From positions 22,444,001 to 22,508,000 of the forward strand of contig NC_071338.1 in the NCBI RefSeq assembly GCF_027744825.2: 64,000 nucleotides of DNA. Direction: 5' to 3'. Source of the DNA: Synchiropus splendidus (Eukaryota; Chordata; Actinopteri; Syngnathiformes; Callionymidae). This document shows, one piece after another, positions 46,501 through 58,188 of the stretch. The notes under the pieces were generated by a model. That model searched no databases. It was given only the letters and a program-made list of their open reading frames with translations, and was not told the origin of the DNA. A program made the translations under genes and the position numbers. Numbering within the stretch: position 1 is the stretch's first letter; each line of letters begins with the position of its first letter.

Positions 46501-47229
46501 GTCTTGTTAAGAATGACTCAATTTTACCTTGGAATAGTCAGTGAAAGTTCACTCAAAACAACACCATAATTACAAAGTAATAACCATTAATAAACAAATA
46601 ATTTGTTTATTAATAGTTCATATGTGTTCGCCAATCGGCTTGTATAAAGTGTAACATATTTTGTCCTATTTTTCCAAACAACCAACAAAAGACACCTTTG
46701 AGATTATTTTTCATTGTAACTTATAAATTGTGAGTGATGTCATGCTCTTTCTAGGAGCCACTATAGGAGCTTACTGCCCTTATGCATTGGAGATATGTAT
46801 TGTAAAAACGGCCAATGAGTGTCTGTTTTTGCATGTCAATGTTAGAGAAAATATGTGTAGGTTTTAGAGTTGTGTTGTTGTTGTTGTCCTTGGAGCTTGG
46901 GCTGAAGAGTGTAAATATTTGGAAACCTTGTCCCCTATGTTGCTCAAGAATTTTACAGTTTTAGACTTGCTAAAGTTTTTTTTTGAGGGGGAGGGAGAGG
47001 ACGTTCTTCCGATGTGACTTACCAGAGCCATGTTTTTGTTGACCCTGAGCTCCACTACTCCACTGAACCATGCTCCCTCGCGAACAAGCCTCAGAAAGCA
47101 GGCGCTGATACCAGGTCAGATTCAAAGTCCTGTTTTGTCGAGATACAAGTGTTGTGTAATGTGATCTGCAGCTCCGAAGGTGGGTGACAGACAGAGAGCA
47201 GACACAAGAGTTGCCATGGGTCACGGACC

Positions 47230-47400
47230 GAATCCTGGCCACAGGTCTCCGTTATCTCCCGGCCTGTACTCCACTTGACCCTCCGGCTTTATTTTTAGGG
47301 ACCCAATCCTGGCAGGCTCATTTGCATGTGAGCACACGTGCTTGATATGTGTCGGTACACTCACCCGGATGGCGGTCGGTCTTATCAGAGCCGCGCAGCA
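47230..47400. promoter_or_regulatory. possible cardiac/muscle-type enhancer cluster
   Basis: Within 150 bases: a MEF2-type TTATTTTTAG (47289-47298), GATA-type TTATCT (47252-47257) and CTTATCAG (47381-47388), an octamer-like ATTTGCAT (47320-47327) and a CACGTG E-box (47335-47340). It lies about 12 kb upstream of the myocd RPEL exon. Motif content only; no conservation data. Confidence 0.25.
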
Positions 47401-48453
47401 TTCATCAGGGGTGACATTTTTTGCTAAACGGCTTTCAAAGCAAACACTGCGCCTACGTGTGCTATCTCCCCTCCGCGGGACGTTGAAGGGTCTGACTTAT
47501 GCGACTTGTCAGTAACAAAATTACACTTCAGTCATACTCGCACGTTGATTCGGTGTGTTGCCGCTTTTATTATTTTTCCCGCGCTTGGTAATTCGGTCGG
47601 ACAAACCTTCCTTTCTTCCTCGACCGAATCTCAAAGCTGAAATAACAAAGGGGCACCAGCAGCTACATGGCTGTGCTTGGTTTAAAAGCCCCAGAGACGC
47701 CGAGTGGGTCGTAATCACATGTTGTTACTGGGCTCCGAAAATCTTTGTGTTTGTATTTGTGTGTAATTCTTGTCTTTATTTGACATTTTAAAGTTTGTTT
47801 TTCTGTTGCAGTGCACTTAGAAACATATGTAGCTTTAAGGTCACTTCCACTACAACGTATGTATAGCACAATAAAGAACTATTCACCGTCTGTTCATCTG
47901 AGTCAAACATGTTGACTAGAATTTCTTTCAGATTCTTCTGCGTGTTTTTTGTGATTGTAGTTCTGCTCCACTTTGAGAGAGAAGATGTGGAGTGAATCTT
48001 TTGATTTGGGCTTGATAGAGGTTGTAAACATCTGAGTTTGTCTTGACCTTCCTCTCCACTCACACCTGTCCTCTTCATGTTCTCAGTCACCACATGCTTG
48101 AACCTCTTGAACTGTATTTCACTTCTCCTTTTTTCCTGGTTTCTCAACATCCAAACCTGCCACTCCTCTCCAAAGCATCGACTCGTCTCCAACCCTCTCC
48201 CCACGAGCTGTGCCTCTGGTATGTTCACTCCTGAACTAGTTTGGCGGCATCATTTCATCGAAAATGCACCTGTCTGAGGAAAGACACTGATTGTTTGAAA
48301 CAATGGTTTGGTTCTGGCTAAAGATGAGCGTTGTGTGTATGTTTGAAGGCTCCACTCATTTGCATGAAGGCCACAACAATGCTATGTGTTGCAGATGCAG
48401 ATTTCATTTTTCCAAGTACTTGGTAGAGTGTTTCCTTTATATGTTTGGTTTTT

Positions 48454-48458
<5 letters not shown>

Positions 48459-48485
<27 letters not shown>
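48459..48485. repeat. short (TA)n microsatellite
   Basis: Thirteen TA units in otherwise unremarkable AT-rich intergenic DNA. Confidence 0.95.
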
Positions 48486-48489
<4 letters not shown>

Positions 48490-49899
48490 CTATTAATTCA
48501 AAGATTTGATGATGTACAACGTTAAGTCATAAGAATTAAATATAAGTTAACTCAAACTCAACTTAAACTTAAAACTTAAAAATACAAAGAAAAGTGGCAG
48601 AAATGAGGAGAGAAGAAGGTACTGTAAGGCAAGACGTTATACATGGGGCCTGTCACTGACTCTGAACGGGTGATGAAAAACAGACAAGTCACTTTCATGA
48701 TCCTGTTTCTGAAATATTAATCCTGCTTGACAGGATCTAATGAAACCATCATTCAGTTGTGCTGGTGTGATTTGTATTGACAGTCATCGGTAAAAGTTCA
48801 AATTCATCCGCGATTATGATCTATTGTTTGTGGATCATATTATTTTGTCGCCCCCTCACTGAACAAGTCAGAGTCTTAATATCTGTGGTGATTGAAGTCA
48901 CTCCAATGACCCCATATTTTGGGATATCCTGCCCGGTCACAGTGTCCGTGCTGTTAGTTTAGAGAACTGTTTATGTATTTAATTGAATAACCCGCCTGTA
49001 AATCAATGTCAACTATCTCTCATTTTATTGAGGTCGGTGGAGTCTTGGAGTCAATAAAAAAATCTGTTTATTACCAATATTGAGCTTCTCATTATTGGTA
49101 AAGACTTGACAATACACCGATACCTGCATTTAATCTGAGTCACTGTGGCCCTGGACATCTGAGCGTGTCACCATGACCAACGCACACATCCATATGATGT
49201 CACTGACGGCTGCTCTGGTGGACCAGCGCCATGACCACAGGCTGAACGTCTCCCTGGCTTCTCATGAGCCGGCACAGAGTCTGCAGACAAGAGGGAGGAA
49301 ATGTCTTGATGGTCTCCTTGTCTACAGTGAAGAGGGGAATCAGAGACCTTCTGGGTCTGAATGTCCTGTCTATGCTTTCATCCATATTCTGTTAAGATTT
49401 AAAGGGAGATTAACACATCAAGGATAAGTGACAATGTGACTTTGGTTTTCCAAGTTTATGGTCACAAGTTCAACTTCATTTTTCCTTTTATAAATGCAGA
49501 AATATTTGCACTACTGTGCGTGACTCCCCTCATTTATAATAGGATTTATTCCTTGAACTTCTAAAGGAATTAGTGGGATCGGAAAACTTCTTTCTATATG
49601 TATCTCAAACCTGGAACCTCCTTACAAATTGGACATTAAATCGGTGTCACTATCTTAAAATGACTACAACAGCCTGTCATGTTTTTATCTAAAATAACTT
49701 TCATTATAAGACGTAAATAAGTAAATAGGAAATGTCTCCTAAATCGACTGCGCTCTGATGGTTTGTTCCATGAAGTTGGAAGGTTGTTCTTCGCAGATTT
49801 TTTTTTGTTTGTTTCTGCTGTGAAACACTGTGTCAGAGAAAGAATTTCTCGACCAAGCCGTTGGGGTGCCAGAAACAGTGGTCGGCCTGGTATGCAGAG

Positions 49900-50170
49900 A
49901 ATGGCCTCTCTCCTGCGGAGGCATTTGCCGCTCAGGCAGTTGTCGTCTCAGGGCTGGACAACTGAACTCCCTTCCATTGAGTCATTCAGCCTTGGCAGCT
50001 CATCCAGACTTCAGTAACTCAGCTGGTCTTCAAACTCCCACTCTTCTCCTCCCTCACTGACTCCCCAGTTGCTGTCCCCTTCTGAGTCAATACTTTGGTA
50101 CTTACCAGCATCAACCAAGCAGTCAGTCCTCGACTACAGCCAGAATATGATTCAAACCTCAGTAACAAGA
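49900..50170 (+). mobile_element. decayed L2/CR1-like LINE fragment
   Basis: A frame near 49996-50076 reads QLIQTSVTQLVFKLPLFSSL followed by TDSPVAV. This matches the pattern QLIQNAAARLVF...LPKFSH...LHWLPVA at the end of L2/CR1-type reverse transcriptases. It is interrupted by stops on both sides. Confidence 0.5.
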
Positions 50171-53100
50171 CATGGAAAGGCTCAATATGCTGAGACCTTG
50201 TTCAATGGTCGTGTTGATGTCAGCACCCCACTGACGTGGCATTTAAAAAGCAGAGACTCAGGCAGAGTCAGGGTGCAATCACACAAGGGTATACGTGCTG
50301 TGCTTTACCTTAAAATCCGGATTCTACAGTCAGTGTGACAGCAGGTGAGTCGCTCCACCCACAGCAACAGCAGCGATGGCAGCAAGGAAAGCTTCATGAT
50401 GGTCAGATGAGGAGCTCCAGTCTTTACTTGAGATCTGGGAAGATAACGGCATCCAGGACCAGTTGGATAGGACTCGTAAGAATTCAGTTTTCGGAAAGTT
50501 TTGCATGCATCTTTTGAGCAATGCAGGAGCAAAGTGAACCTATGCTGGACATAGTCAGTGACTCCTGCCATTCGTGGGGGGTGACTATTTAGAATAAAGC
50601 GTTGAACATGTTCAATCCCCATAGTGTGACTCACGGTTGTGCAGACACGAGAACAAAAGGTCACGCAATGATGACGTCGCAAGTCAGGCTCTAAGACGGC
50701 GATCCACGTCACGTCCGTGCGGTCCGGTTATAGTGTGACTGCTGGAAGGGAGGGGGGAGCAATCGTGCCTCTTGGATGAGCACGGCACGGATGAAATGGC
50801 CTCTAGAGTGGTCGCACCCTCACTCACACTCACTCATGCAAGTTGATAGTGTGGTGCGAGTCATCACCACGGCGTCGAAAACTTTGTCACTGTCTACGTA
50901 TTTGACACAAGCCTGAGAGCACCTGCACATGATTGACAGCTGAAGGATGTCAGGTCTGCTCGACATGTCTGCTGTGAGAGAGAGCCACAGACACACTGAG
51001 GGAAGACGGCATTAACACTGTCGACAATGTTGTCAGAGCTACGGATATTCAATAGCAGACCATAATAATAATCAAGGCGGTGAGAACCAATGAAACTGAA
51101 TATAAAAATGTTTAATATTATTTTGGATTTAATATTTATGCTAACTTGATTGATGACAAGGAAACAATGATGAACAATATTTTCACAACAGGATGTAGAA
51201 AAGTTTTAGTTTAGAAAGATCTATTTATGTATATCAAAAAATAAAATTACATTCGCCATTATTTATGATGATGATAAGGATAGAACTGAAAATAAAATAT
51301 ACCTTTTTTTTTTTTTACCACTGTAGTGCAATTGCAACTAGCTGTTTTGTTGCACCTTTATATTTTCATTGTAGATATGTAGCTGTTTCATTGCACTAAA
51401 TTGTGACTATATTTCCATGTACTATATTTATATTTTTTAACATTCTTCTGATTTTTAATATTCAAAATAAAGATTTCAATCAGCCCATCGAAAACCAGGA
51501 GCGTGTAATTTCTAGAATGCAAGGAGACTCGGACAGAGGAGTAAAACATTGTATTAAAACATGACAACAGAGAACATCACCGCACTGGGAGATAAACACA
51601 CAAAGAGAAGCATGGCTTGGAAACAGAAAGGTAATGGTGGTCGGACGCACAAAATAAATGAGGCAGACACAAGCTCCTAGAGAGAGATGCTCAATAGTAT
51701 TATTTATTCCTGCCGCTCTTACTGTCTTTGACTTCATTCTTTACTAATTTTCACAAATAAACGTGGTAGTAGAAGTTGTTTTAACATGTCACATTCCATG
51801 AGACATTAATATTCCACCTCTCTTCGTAAGATCCATGAGAGACAGTGTTTATCAGTTTTGCTACTCGGACGACAAAGTCTGCTAAGCCAACCTTTTTAAA
51901 GAATCTTATCATGCCTGTCAGTCAAAGAGAGAGCGACTCAGTCCGTTGTTGGCTCATACTTGACTGGTCAGGGGTCACACTGGCCACTGGCCTGCATTCC
52001 ACGGAGACAGGTCGGTGGCACTGAGAGTTGTGCTCCATGACCACAGCAATTATGTTATCACAGACGACTATTAGAATCCCTCACAAACCAAGACGTGGAA
52101 AATAACAAAATCATGTGGTAATTGCTTTTGTTAAGTTTTCATGGTGAGTGCTTTTATTTTGAAAGCCTTTCACTAATCAGTATATTATTATAATATGTCG
52201 GAATGATGGTTATAAACAAGACATATTTCCAAAATATTGACCTCTCTGAGCTCTGCTTCTCTGGCCATTTTGTTTCTCACATTACTGTATATTACTGGAC
52301 TCAGTCAAGCTATAGAGGCGGTAAGCTACGTTTTTTGGGTTTAATTCACACGACTGCAACAAGATGCGGCTCAGATTGTGAACCTTAAATCTGTTAACAG
52401 ATTTTGTAGTGATAATTGGTGACAGTTTTATCTGTGATATCTGCGAGTGGAGATGTAATCTAAAGACCTGGATCTGTTTTTTAACTCGCTCACTTCTGCC
52501 AACTGCATCAAGTTTTGACGGCGCCAAAGGAAAGCAAGAGGGCCACGTCATTTGCGAGTCCCTGTACCAACTCAGCTGACTCATCCACACGTGCACAAGC
52601 TGTGATAAACTCATCAGTGTAACACTGAAGTTCTGGACAATGCTCTCAAGTTCAGACTGCTACAGCAAGCCCCTCTGCTGCTGTCCAGAATGAGAGTCAT
52701 GACCAGAAAAAGTGGTTATCATAGCTTTTTTGATGCACATAAACAAATGCACAGGCCTTACTTGCACCTGCCCGAATTACCTCATATGCACTTTCACACT
52801 CCTCTGCTCCTTTTACTGGCCTGGAGTTGCTGCCTGCAGTATACTGTATTTCAGACTCTGGTGTAAATCCAGCACATTGTAAAACCCAACACTCCTGCAC
52901 GTCCACTGCACCGAGCGCCATCCTCCCTGGTTGAAGTTCCTTCATCGAGAGGATCATCTGACTCAACCAAGTCATGACCAAATGTTCCTCTGACTCCCAT
53001 CTTCGTCTTGGCAGGGAGACAATAAACATCGGGCTAATGTGTGTGTGATGCTAGGTCGGGCTCACAGGAAAAACAAGGCTTCCCTGTTGGGATTTGACCT

Positions 53101-53520
53101 CGAATTTACATATAAAGTCAATGCACAATGCACAATTTTAATAGTAAGTGGGCTGTATTACCAAATGTTCAGGTTGAAAACTTGTGTGACAAGTCATGAG
53201 GTATTAACCAATCAGAGCCCAGATTTTATGTTGATGTATGCTGCGAGGGAAAGTTCATCATGAGGTGGAAAGGAAGCGCGGCGACTGCAGTTCCTTGACT
53301 CACCCTGTGAGATGTGTTAGAGGGTGTTATACTGTAACTAAAGGAGTACAATTTTGCCATGTTTAATTTTCCCACTTTAAACCGGCCCCCCTGGCAGAGT
53401 GACCGACTTTTTTAAGGCAAGGTGAGTTATTTTTAACACGTTATCAGTCCACGCTAGCTGTTCTGTAACAACAGTCACATGAGAGTTGCATTATTTTCAT
53501 GGCCAATTGAAAGGTGAGAA
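50171..53520. other. intergenic, no gene recognised
   Basis: Two neighbouring minus-strand open frames (52282-52614 and 52697-53029) could be pieces of one decayed element. They have no recognisable domain. The rest is AT-rich, with A/T homopolymers around 51.1-51.5 kb. Confidence 0.35.
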
Positions 53521-54118
53521 GTAGTGATGGGTCGATAGGTAACATTAGACAGTAATGTAGGGTTGATGAAACAATGTCCTCATTTTCAGAGGCCACTAGG
53601 TGGCACATGGTTTAGAAATAATTAGTTGTTCAAGTCCAAACGTTTTGGCGAGTATGGGATGGAATTTCACTCAGATCGATGGGTTGGATTTTGCCGTCGG
53701 CTCAACCTCCTCACGAATGAACAAGTAACATGGTGGAACTGTCTCTTCCCTTCTTTCACGCATGTTGGAGCATTCCGTTTCTGATACTTGATGGATGAGC
53801 CCGCACACCTGGATCAGCTAGTATATTTTAGCGTCATGTAAAGAGGGATGTTCCAATCCAGATCAGAATACATTTATCAAAATCATAGAAGAAATTGTGT
53901 CGATAAAGGTAGCGAGTGGTGAATCCCAGAGTTGGTCAGATGCGACTCTTGTCCATCACGACTGCACCAAGACACTCACAGTAACCAGTTCAAGCTAAAA
54001 CCTTGCCTTAGCACTCTCACCTCTGTTGTTTCTTTTTCTCAGAGAGTGCAGCCAGTGATCGATCAATGAAACTTCATTGTATTTCTATCTTTCATATCTC
54101 ATCGTCCCATCACTAACA
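53520..54118. mobile_element. palindromic MITE split by about 400 bases
   Basis: The left half (53520-53650) has GTAGTGATGGGTCGATAGG, GGCCACTAGGTGGCAC (53591-53606) and TTAGTTGTTCAAGTCC. Right-end sequence (TCTATCTTTCATATCTCATC, GTCCCATCACTAAC) appears only at about 54080-54118. The intervening DNA is unrelated, suggesting a nested insertion or rearrangement. Confidence 0.5.
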
Positions 54119-56100
54119 TTACCGAATCACTGTTGCACTACTTCCTGTAATAATTATGTTTTTATAACTTGACAGGCAGTGAAGAGAATGCTGCTCTTTT
54201 CCACCCAATTTGTATCCAATATTATTTCCCAACATTTATTTTATCTATATAATCCATGTAACTGGACAGCAGGTGGCAATAGCCGCACAGAGCTTTGCCA
54301 ACACAAACACGGGATGCAAGAAGAAACAGTCGCACAGACGAAAAGCACTGTTGTTGGATCAGAAAACCGTCAAAATGTTTGACAACTCCAGAATAAGTTC
54401 TCTAACTTTCGGTGCCATACGGTTGACAAACACAAAACAAGGAAAAAAAAAAACTTGCATGTTAAATCTTGCATGTTAATAAAACTGCCTTCACCGTTAT
54501 GGATCCTCTGTGCTGTCAGTCTTGTGTCTGAGACTTCTCTCCTGATCAGAAGCGACAGCAGCATCCTGCTTCTTTGAAGTAACTCCAGACAATACTTGAT
54601 CTTGTGTGCTGGAAAAGTTCATTGAAAATCTGAAAGTCGATTTGCTCAAGTTCAAAAGAAGCCAAAAACCTTTTGAGTGAACAACTGCTGTAAGTACTAA
54701 ACCGTCACCATGGATTATTTGAAATAAACACACAGCAAAGCAGCACAAGCAGTGGAGACAAGCACACTGGAAAGAATCTGTGGAAAAAATAACGTCGGCT
54801 GACACTCTCCAGATTAATCCAGATTCCATAAGAAGAATCTAATCTGAAATCTATTTATTTTTCTTGACCTAATGCTAAATATAGAACCCACCCATCTCGG
54901 TTCTTTTTTATTAAATGCAAAGACTGCTTAAACACTGTTTTTCAAGCTTGGTAAAGACGAGTAGCGCGATGCTGACTATCATTCAACAGCTGTCTACTTC
55001 AAACCAAAGCAAACAAAGGCTCAGCAGCTGATACCTGTTCTGGCTCCTCTTCATTTTAATGAAATTTCCAACACCTCCTGAAGGTGATGGACAATGCACA
55101 CAGATGCGGAATGTAAAACTGGATCTCAGATGGGGTGTTAATTGAAAGGCATATTTACCCCCTGATGATGCTAAATTTTGTTTTTTTTTTCATACCATTT
55201 TGTTCGCAAGATGGAATTGTAAAAAGTAAACCAAGCTGCCGCGTTGAGCCTAAAATAAGAGATTAAGAGTCTTTATTTTTGCAGCAATAATGGGACATTT
55301 GGAAAAAGAATTCCCACAGTAAAAGTCTAAAAATAATGAAATGGAAATGAGTAATAAAGCAAACTATTTAAAGATAAATTCAAGCTGAAATGCTTCCTCT
55401 CTATGGGTTTTGACGATTCAGTCTGACTTCATGAAGGCCACATAAAAACAGACTTGTGGCCCCGAGGCCGCACCTTGCTCAGGTCTGAGCGAAACAGTGT
55501 GTCATGCTAAAAAAAAGTCATTCATCATCTGACTTGAACACTGCAGAGCAGACGTGTCGGGTAAAAAGAATGCAGCTACAGATTAAATGACCTAAAATAA
55601 TAAATCTTGGGAAACGTGTGGGCATTCAGTGCTGTCCGTCATCCCTCTGATCTGCTCATAAATACGGAGTAAGCCAGTCGATCAGCCTGTTCATTAAAAT
55701 AAAGTCTTCAGATCTTTCAAGTGTTTTTCTTCCGATTTGAGCCAGTCTTGTCCCGTCCATGGAACTCTCTCCGGGCTTGGACCGGTTGCTGCATGTTCTC
55801 TAATCACAACCAGGTGTCAAATGGACGTATGGTTCTAACTTTCCCTCTGTTTTCACTGACGTTTCATGGAGCCGCCGACTAGTAAAACACCATGATTCAT
55901 CATGTTTCACTGCCCACAGAGTACGAGTGTCCATGTTGCCTGTGATGGTGGTGCAGACCGTGGAAGGAGCTGATCCAAACTTCTAATATGCACTCAGAGT
56001 TCAGAGAACTGTTTCAGTCAAATCTATGAAAACAGTACGGTAAAGATCCCACCAAGTCATAAAGGCATGTAACGCAAAGTAAACAAAACCAAGTTCGTGT
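54119..56100. other. intergenic, no gene recognised
   Basis: AT-rich DNA with no exon or complete repeat that I can support. A minus-strand open frame at 54497-54829 is Cys/Leu-rich and shows no domain. Confidence 0.35.
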
Positions 56101-56118
56101 ACTCTGATTTGATATACA

Positions 56119-56260
56119 ATGCTTCTTCCTCACATCTTCTCCATCTCTACATCCATGAACCTCATTAGTTACCGTCCTCTTCTTCTTTTACCACGTCCAT
56201 TATTCTTCTCCCAACATGTCACCTGTCTCTCCAAGCCATCTGGCCTCCTGAACATCCTCT
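56119..56260 (-). mobile_element. decayed RTE-type LINE fragment
   Basis: The plus strand reads CTACATCCATGAACCTCATT, then CGTCCTCTTCTTCTTTTACC and TCCAAGCCATCTGGCCTCC. This is the antisense of a widespread fish RTE-like LINE segment. No open frame is retained. Confidence 0.45.
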
Positions 56261-56404
56261 CCAGATGTTTTTTTTTTTCTTCTCTAACTGTTCATATTTT
56301 TAGTTTTTCTGTGTCCATACTTAGCAGAAAGGAACATGTTTCATTTGAGTGTGGAACATCTCCATGTTTGCTGTGTTTACACTGGCCACTGTAATCGGGG
56401 CAAA

Positions 56405-56602
56405 TACTGGTGAGGTATATGAGGTATCATGAAACAGTAATGGAGGATTGATGAAACAGAAGCTGCTAGATGGCGCTCTTTAGAAATGATGTGAGGTTTC
56501 ATCAAGTTAGTTCTTAGGAACATTTTACAGCAGACAGTGCCATCTGATGGCAGCTGAAAATCAGGACACTGTTTCATGAAACCTCATCTGGCTATCACTA
56601 AT
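56405..56602. mobile_element. palindromic MITE
   Basis: GAGGTATCATGAAACAGTAA start, GCTGCTAGATGGCGCTC (56462-56478), GATGTGAGGTTTCATC, GTGCCATCTGATGGCAGC (56537-56554) and CATGAAACCTCATC end. Both CTCF-like positions are present; the right one has drifted. Confidence 0.75.
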
Positions 56603-57309
56603 ATATACCTGACGAAGAGGCTTCTTGTAAACAGTACAGTATACACATTCACACATTTCACATTCTGTAGCACATTTATTTGGTTCTGCATTTACTTCTT
56701 AGCCAAATTTTATACCACGATGCAAGCTATCATTGACTCTGTCTTTTGACATAAATTTTTTTTTCTACTTTTTCGACTTTCCATCTACTTTCACTGTCTT
56801 CTGTGGTATCTTTCACCATTTCATATTTACAGATTTCTCATGTCTGGCATAATAAATCAAAAGAACTAACTGTCCTTCATTACAATCTGAACAAAATTCC
56901 TCACCATGATCTTACTGCTATAAATCTGGTTGTGGGTTTCTGCCCTTTCCAAATAGTAATAGTTTTCTCAGTGACTGATTCATTCGGCTTCACCTGAAAA
57001 ATCTCATTAAATCATTAAAAAAAATCTCCTGCACAACATGTCCACTGGAGACAGAGACATGAACCAAGTACAAAAATGTGTCTGACCAGTGCTAGATACT
57101 ATTTTCATTTATTAAAAATAAGCATGAATTATTATACCGATGCACCTTTTCCTTGGTGATAAAATTATCAAAAAAAAATTTCAGAGTTATTCTCAAACCC
57201 ATATGTGTTCTACTGCGATTTTATACAGCATAAATAATACTGAAACATCAACATTAGAAAGTACCTCCACCCCATCACCCTGAGCAGTAGGTGCTGTACC
57301 TCTTAGTTG

Positions 57310-57470
57310 GCACTATGTCATTAAACACGTCTAATTTTCAGAGATCACTGGGTGGTGCACTTTTCACGTTTAATTGAAAGAGTTGTTCAAACCCAAAGAG
57401 CATCTGAGCCCACCAGAGTACCATCTAGTGGGCTCAGAAACTAAGGACATGTTTCATGAAGCCTCACTAC
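57310..57470. mobile_element. palindromic MITE remnant
   Basis: TTTTCAGAGATCACTGGGTGG, GAGTTGTTCAAACCC, TACCATCTAGTGGGCTC (57419-57435) and CATGAAGCCTCACTAC. An old copy with drifted cores. Confidence 0.6.
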
Positions 57471-57609
57471 ACTTTTCTGTGACACTCTCTCTTTCACTCC
57501 TCTTTGTCCAGAACTTTATTAAAACAATGGACTAGCATGCTAGTATGTAATATTTTCTGCTTCTGAATATACCTCCTACTTTTGAACTCGCAATTTGTCC
57601 ATGATGTAC

Positions 57610-57815
57610 GAGTGGCGCTGATGTAAAGGTTGTGATAGGGCTTCATGAACCAGTGTACTCATTTTCAGAGCCTGCTAGATGGCACTCCGTACTCTAAACT
57701 CTTTGGATTTCAACAACAGTTTCAATGAAACCTCACATCAATTTTAAACTGGGAGCTCCACCTACTGTACTCCAAAAATTAGGAAACTGTATCATGAAAC
57801 ATCATCCGCCATCAG
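57610..57815. mobile_element. palindromic MITE remnant
   Basis: CTTCATGAACCAGTGTAC, TTTTCAGAGCCTGCTAGATGG, TCAATGAAACCTCACATC and TGTATCATGAAACATCATC occur in the family's order. Confidence 0.65.
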
Positions 57816-57932
57816 ACGTGAAGTGGAAGTCAACTGGCCCATATGGAAAGGGCCATGCAATGATGAAAACAGCTGTATCAGGTGCAACATCTGGTCATCT
57901 TCTTCACCAAAGACTCAGGTGGGAGCATTGTC

Positions 57933-58188
57933 AGTAGTGATGAGTAGGTGAGGTATCGTGAAACAGTATTGCAGGGTTGATGAAATAGTGTCTTGATTTT
58001 CAGAGGCCACTAGATGGCGCTCTTGGTTTAGAAATGATGTGAGGTTTCATTGAATTAGTTGTTCAAGACCAAACATTTTACAGGAGACAGTGCCACCTGG
58101 TGGCCTCTGAAAATCAGGGCACTGTTTCATGAAACCTCTTCAACCCTTCAATACTGTCATGAAACCGCACCGACCCATTGCTAGTTGT
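57933..58188. mobile_element. palindromic MITE, best-preserved copy
   Basis: GTAGTGATGAGTAGGTGAGG start, GCAGGGTTGATGAAATAGTG, CTCF-like GGCCACTAGATGGCGC (58005-58020, plus), GATGTGAGGTTTCATTGAAT centre, GTGCCACCTGGTGGCC (58090-58105, minus), CATGAAACCTCTTC, and the end CCGACCCATTGCTAG. Length about 256. The two arms are reverse complements of each other over most of their length. No open frame or transposase. Confidence 0.85.

Larger units (their letters stand above)
35481..47200. other. upstream region of myocd without recognised genes
   Basis: No exon here could be tied to a known protein. The first myocd coding exon (human begins MTLLGSEHSLLIRS) was looked for on the minus strand and not found. 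The content is unique-looking DNA, a few short simple repeats and a GAGACC-rich repeat near 36.4 kb. One weak candidate exon lies at 43.43-43.56 kb. Confidence 0.4.

Noticed and set aside
47788..48228. 146-residue minus-strand frame (segment QVWMLRNQEKRRSEIQFKRF)
   Set aside because: Charged and gene-like at first sight, but there are no splice signals, no recognised domain and a low-complexity purine bias; possibly an old LINE piece, not supportable as a gene.
50305..50712. 135-residue minus-strand frame
   Set aside because: No recognised motif, adjacent to LINE debris, with composition typical of non-coding DNA.
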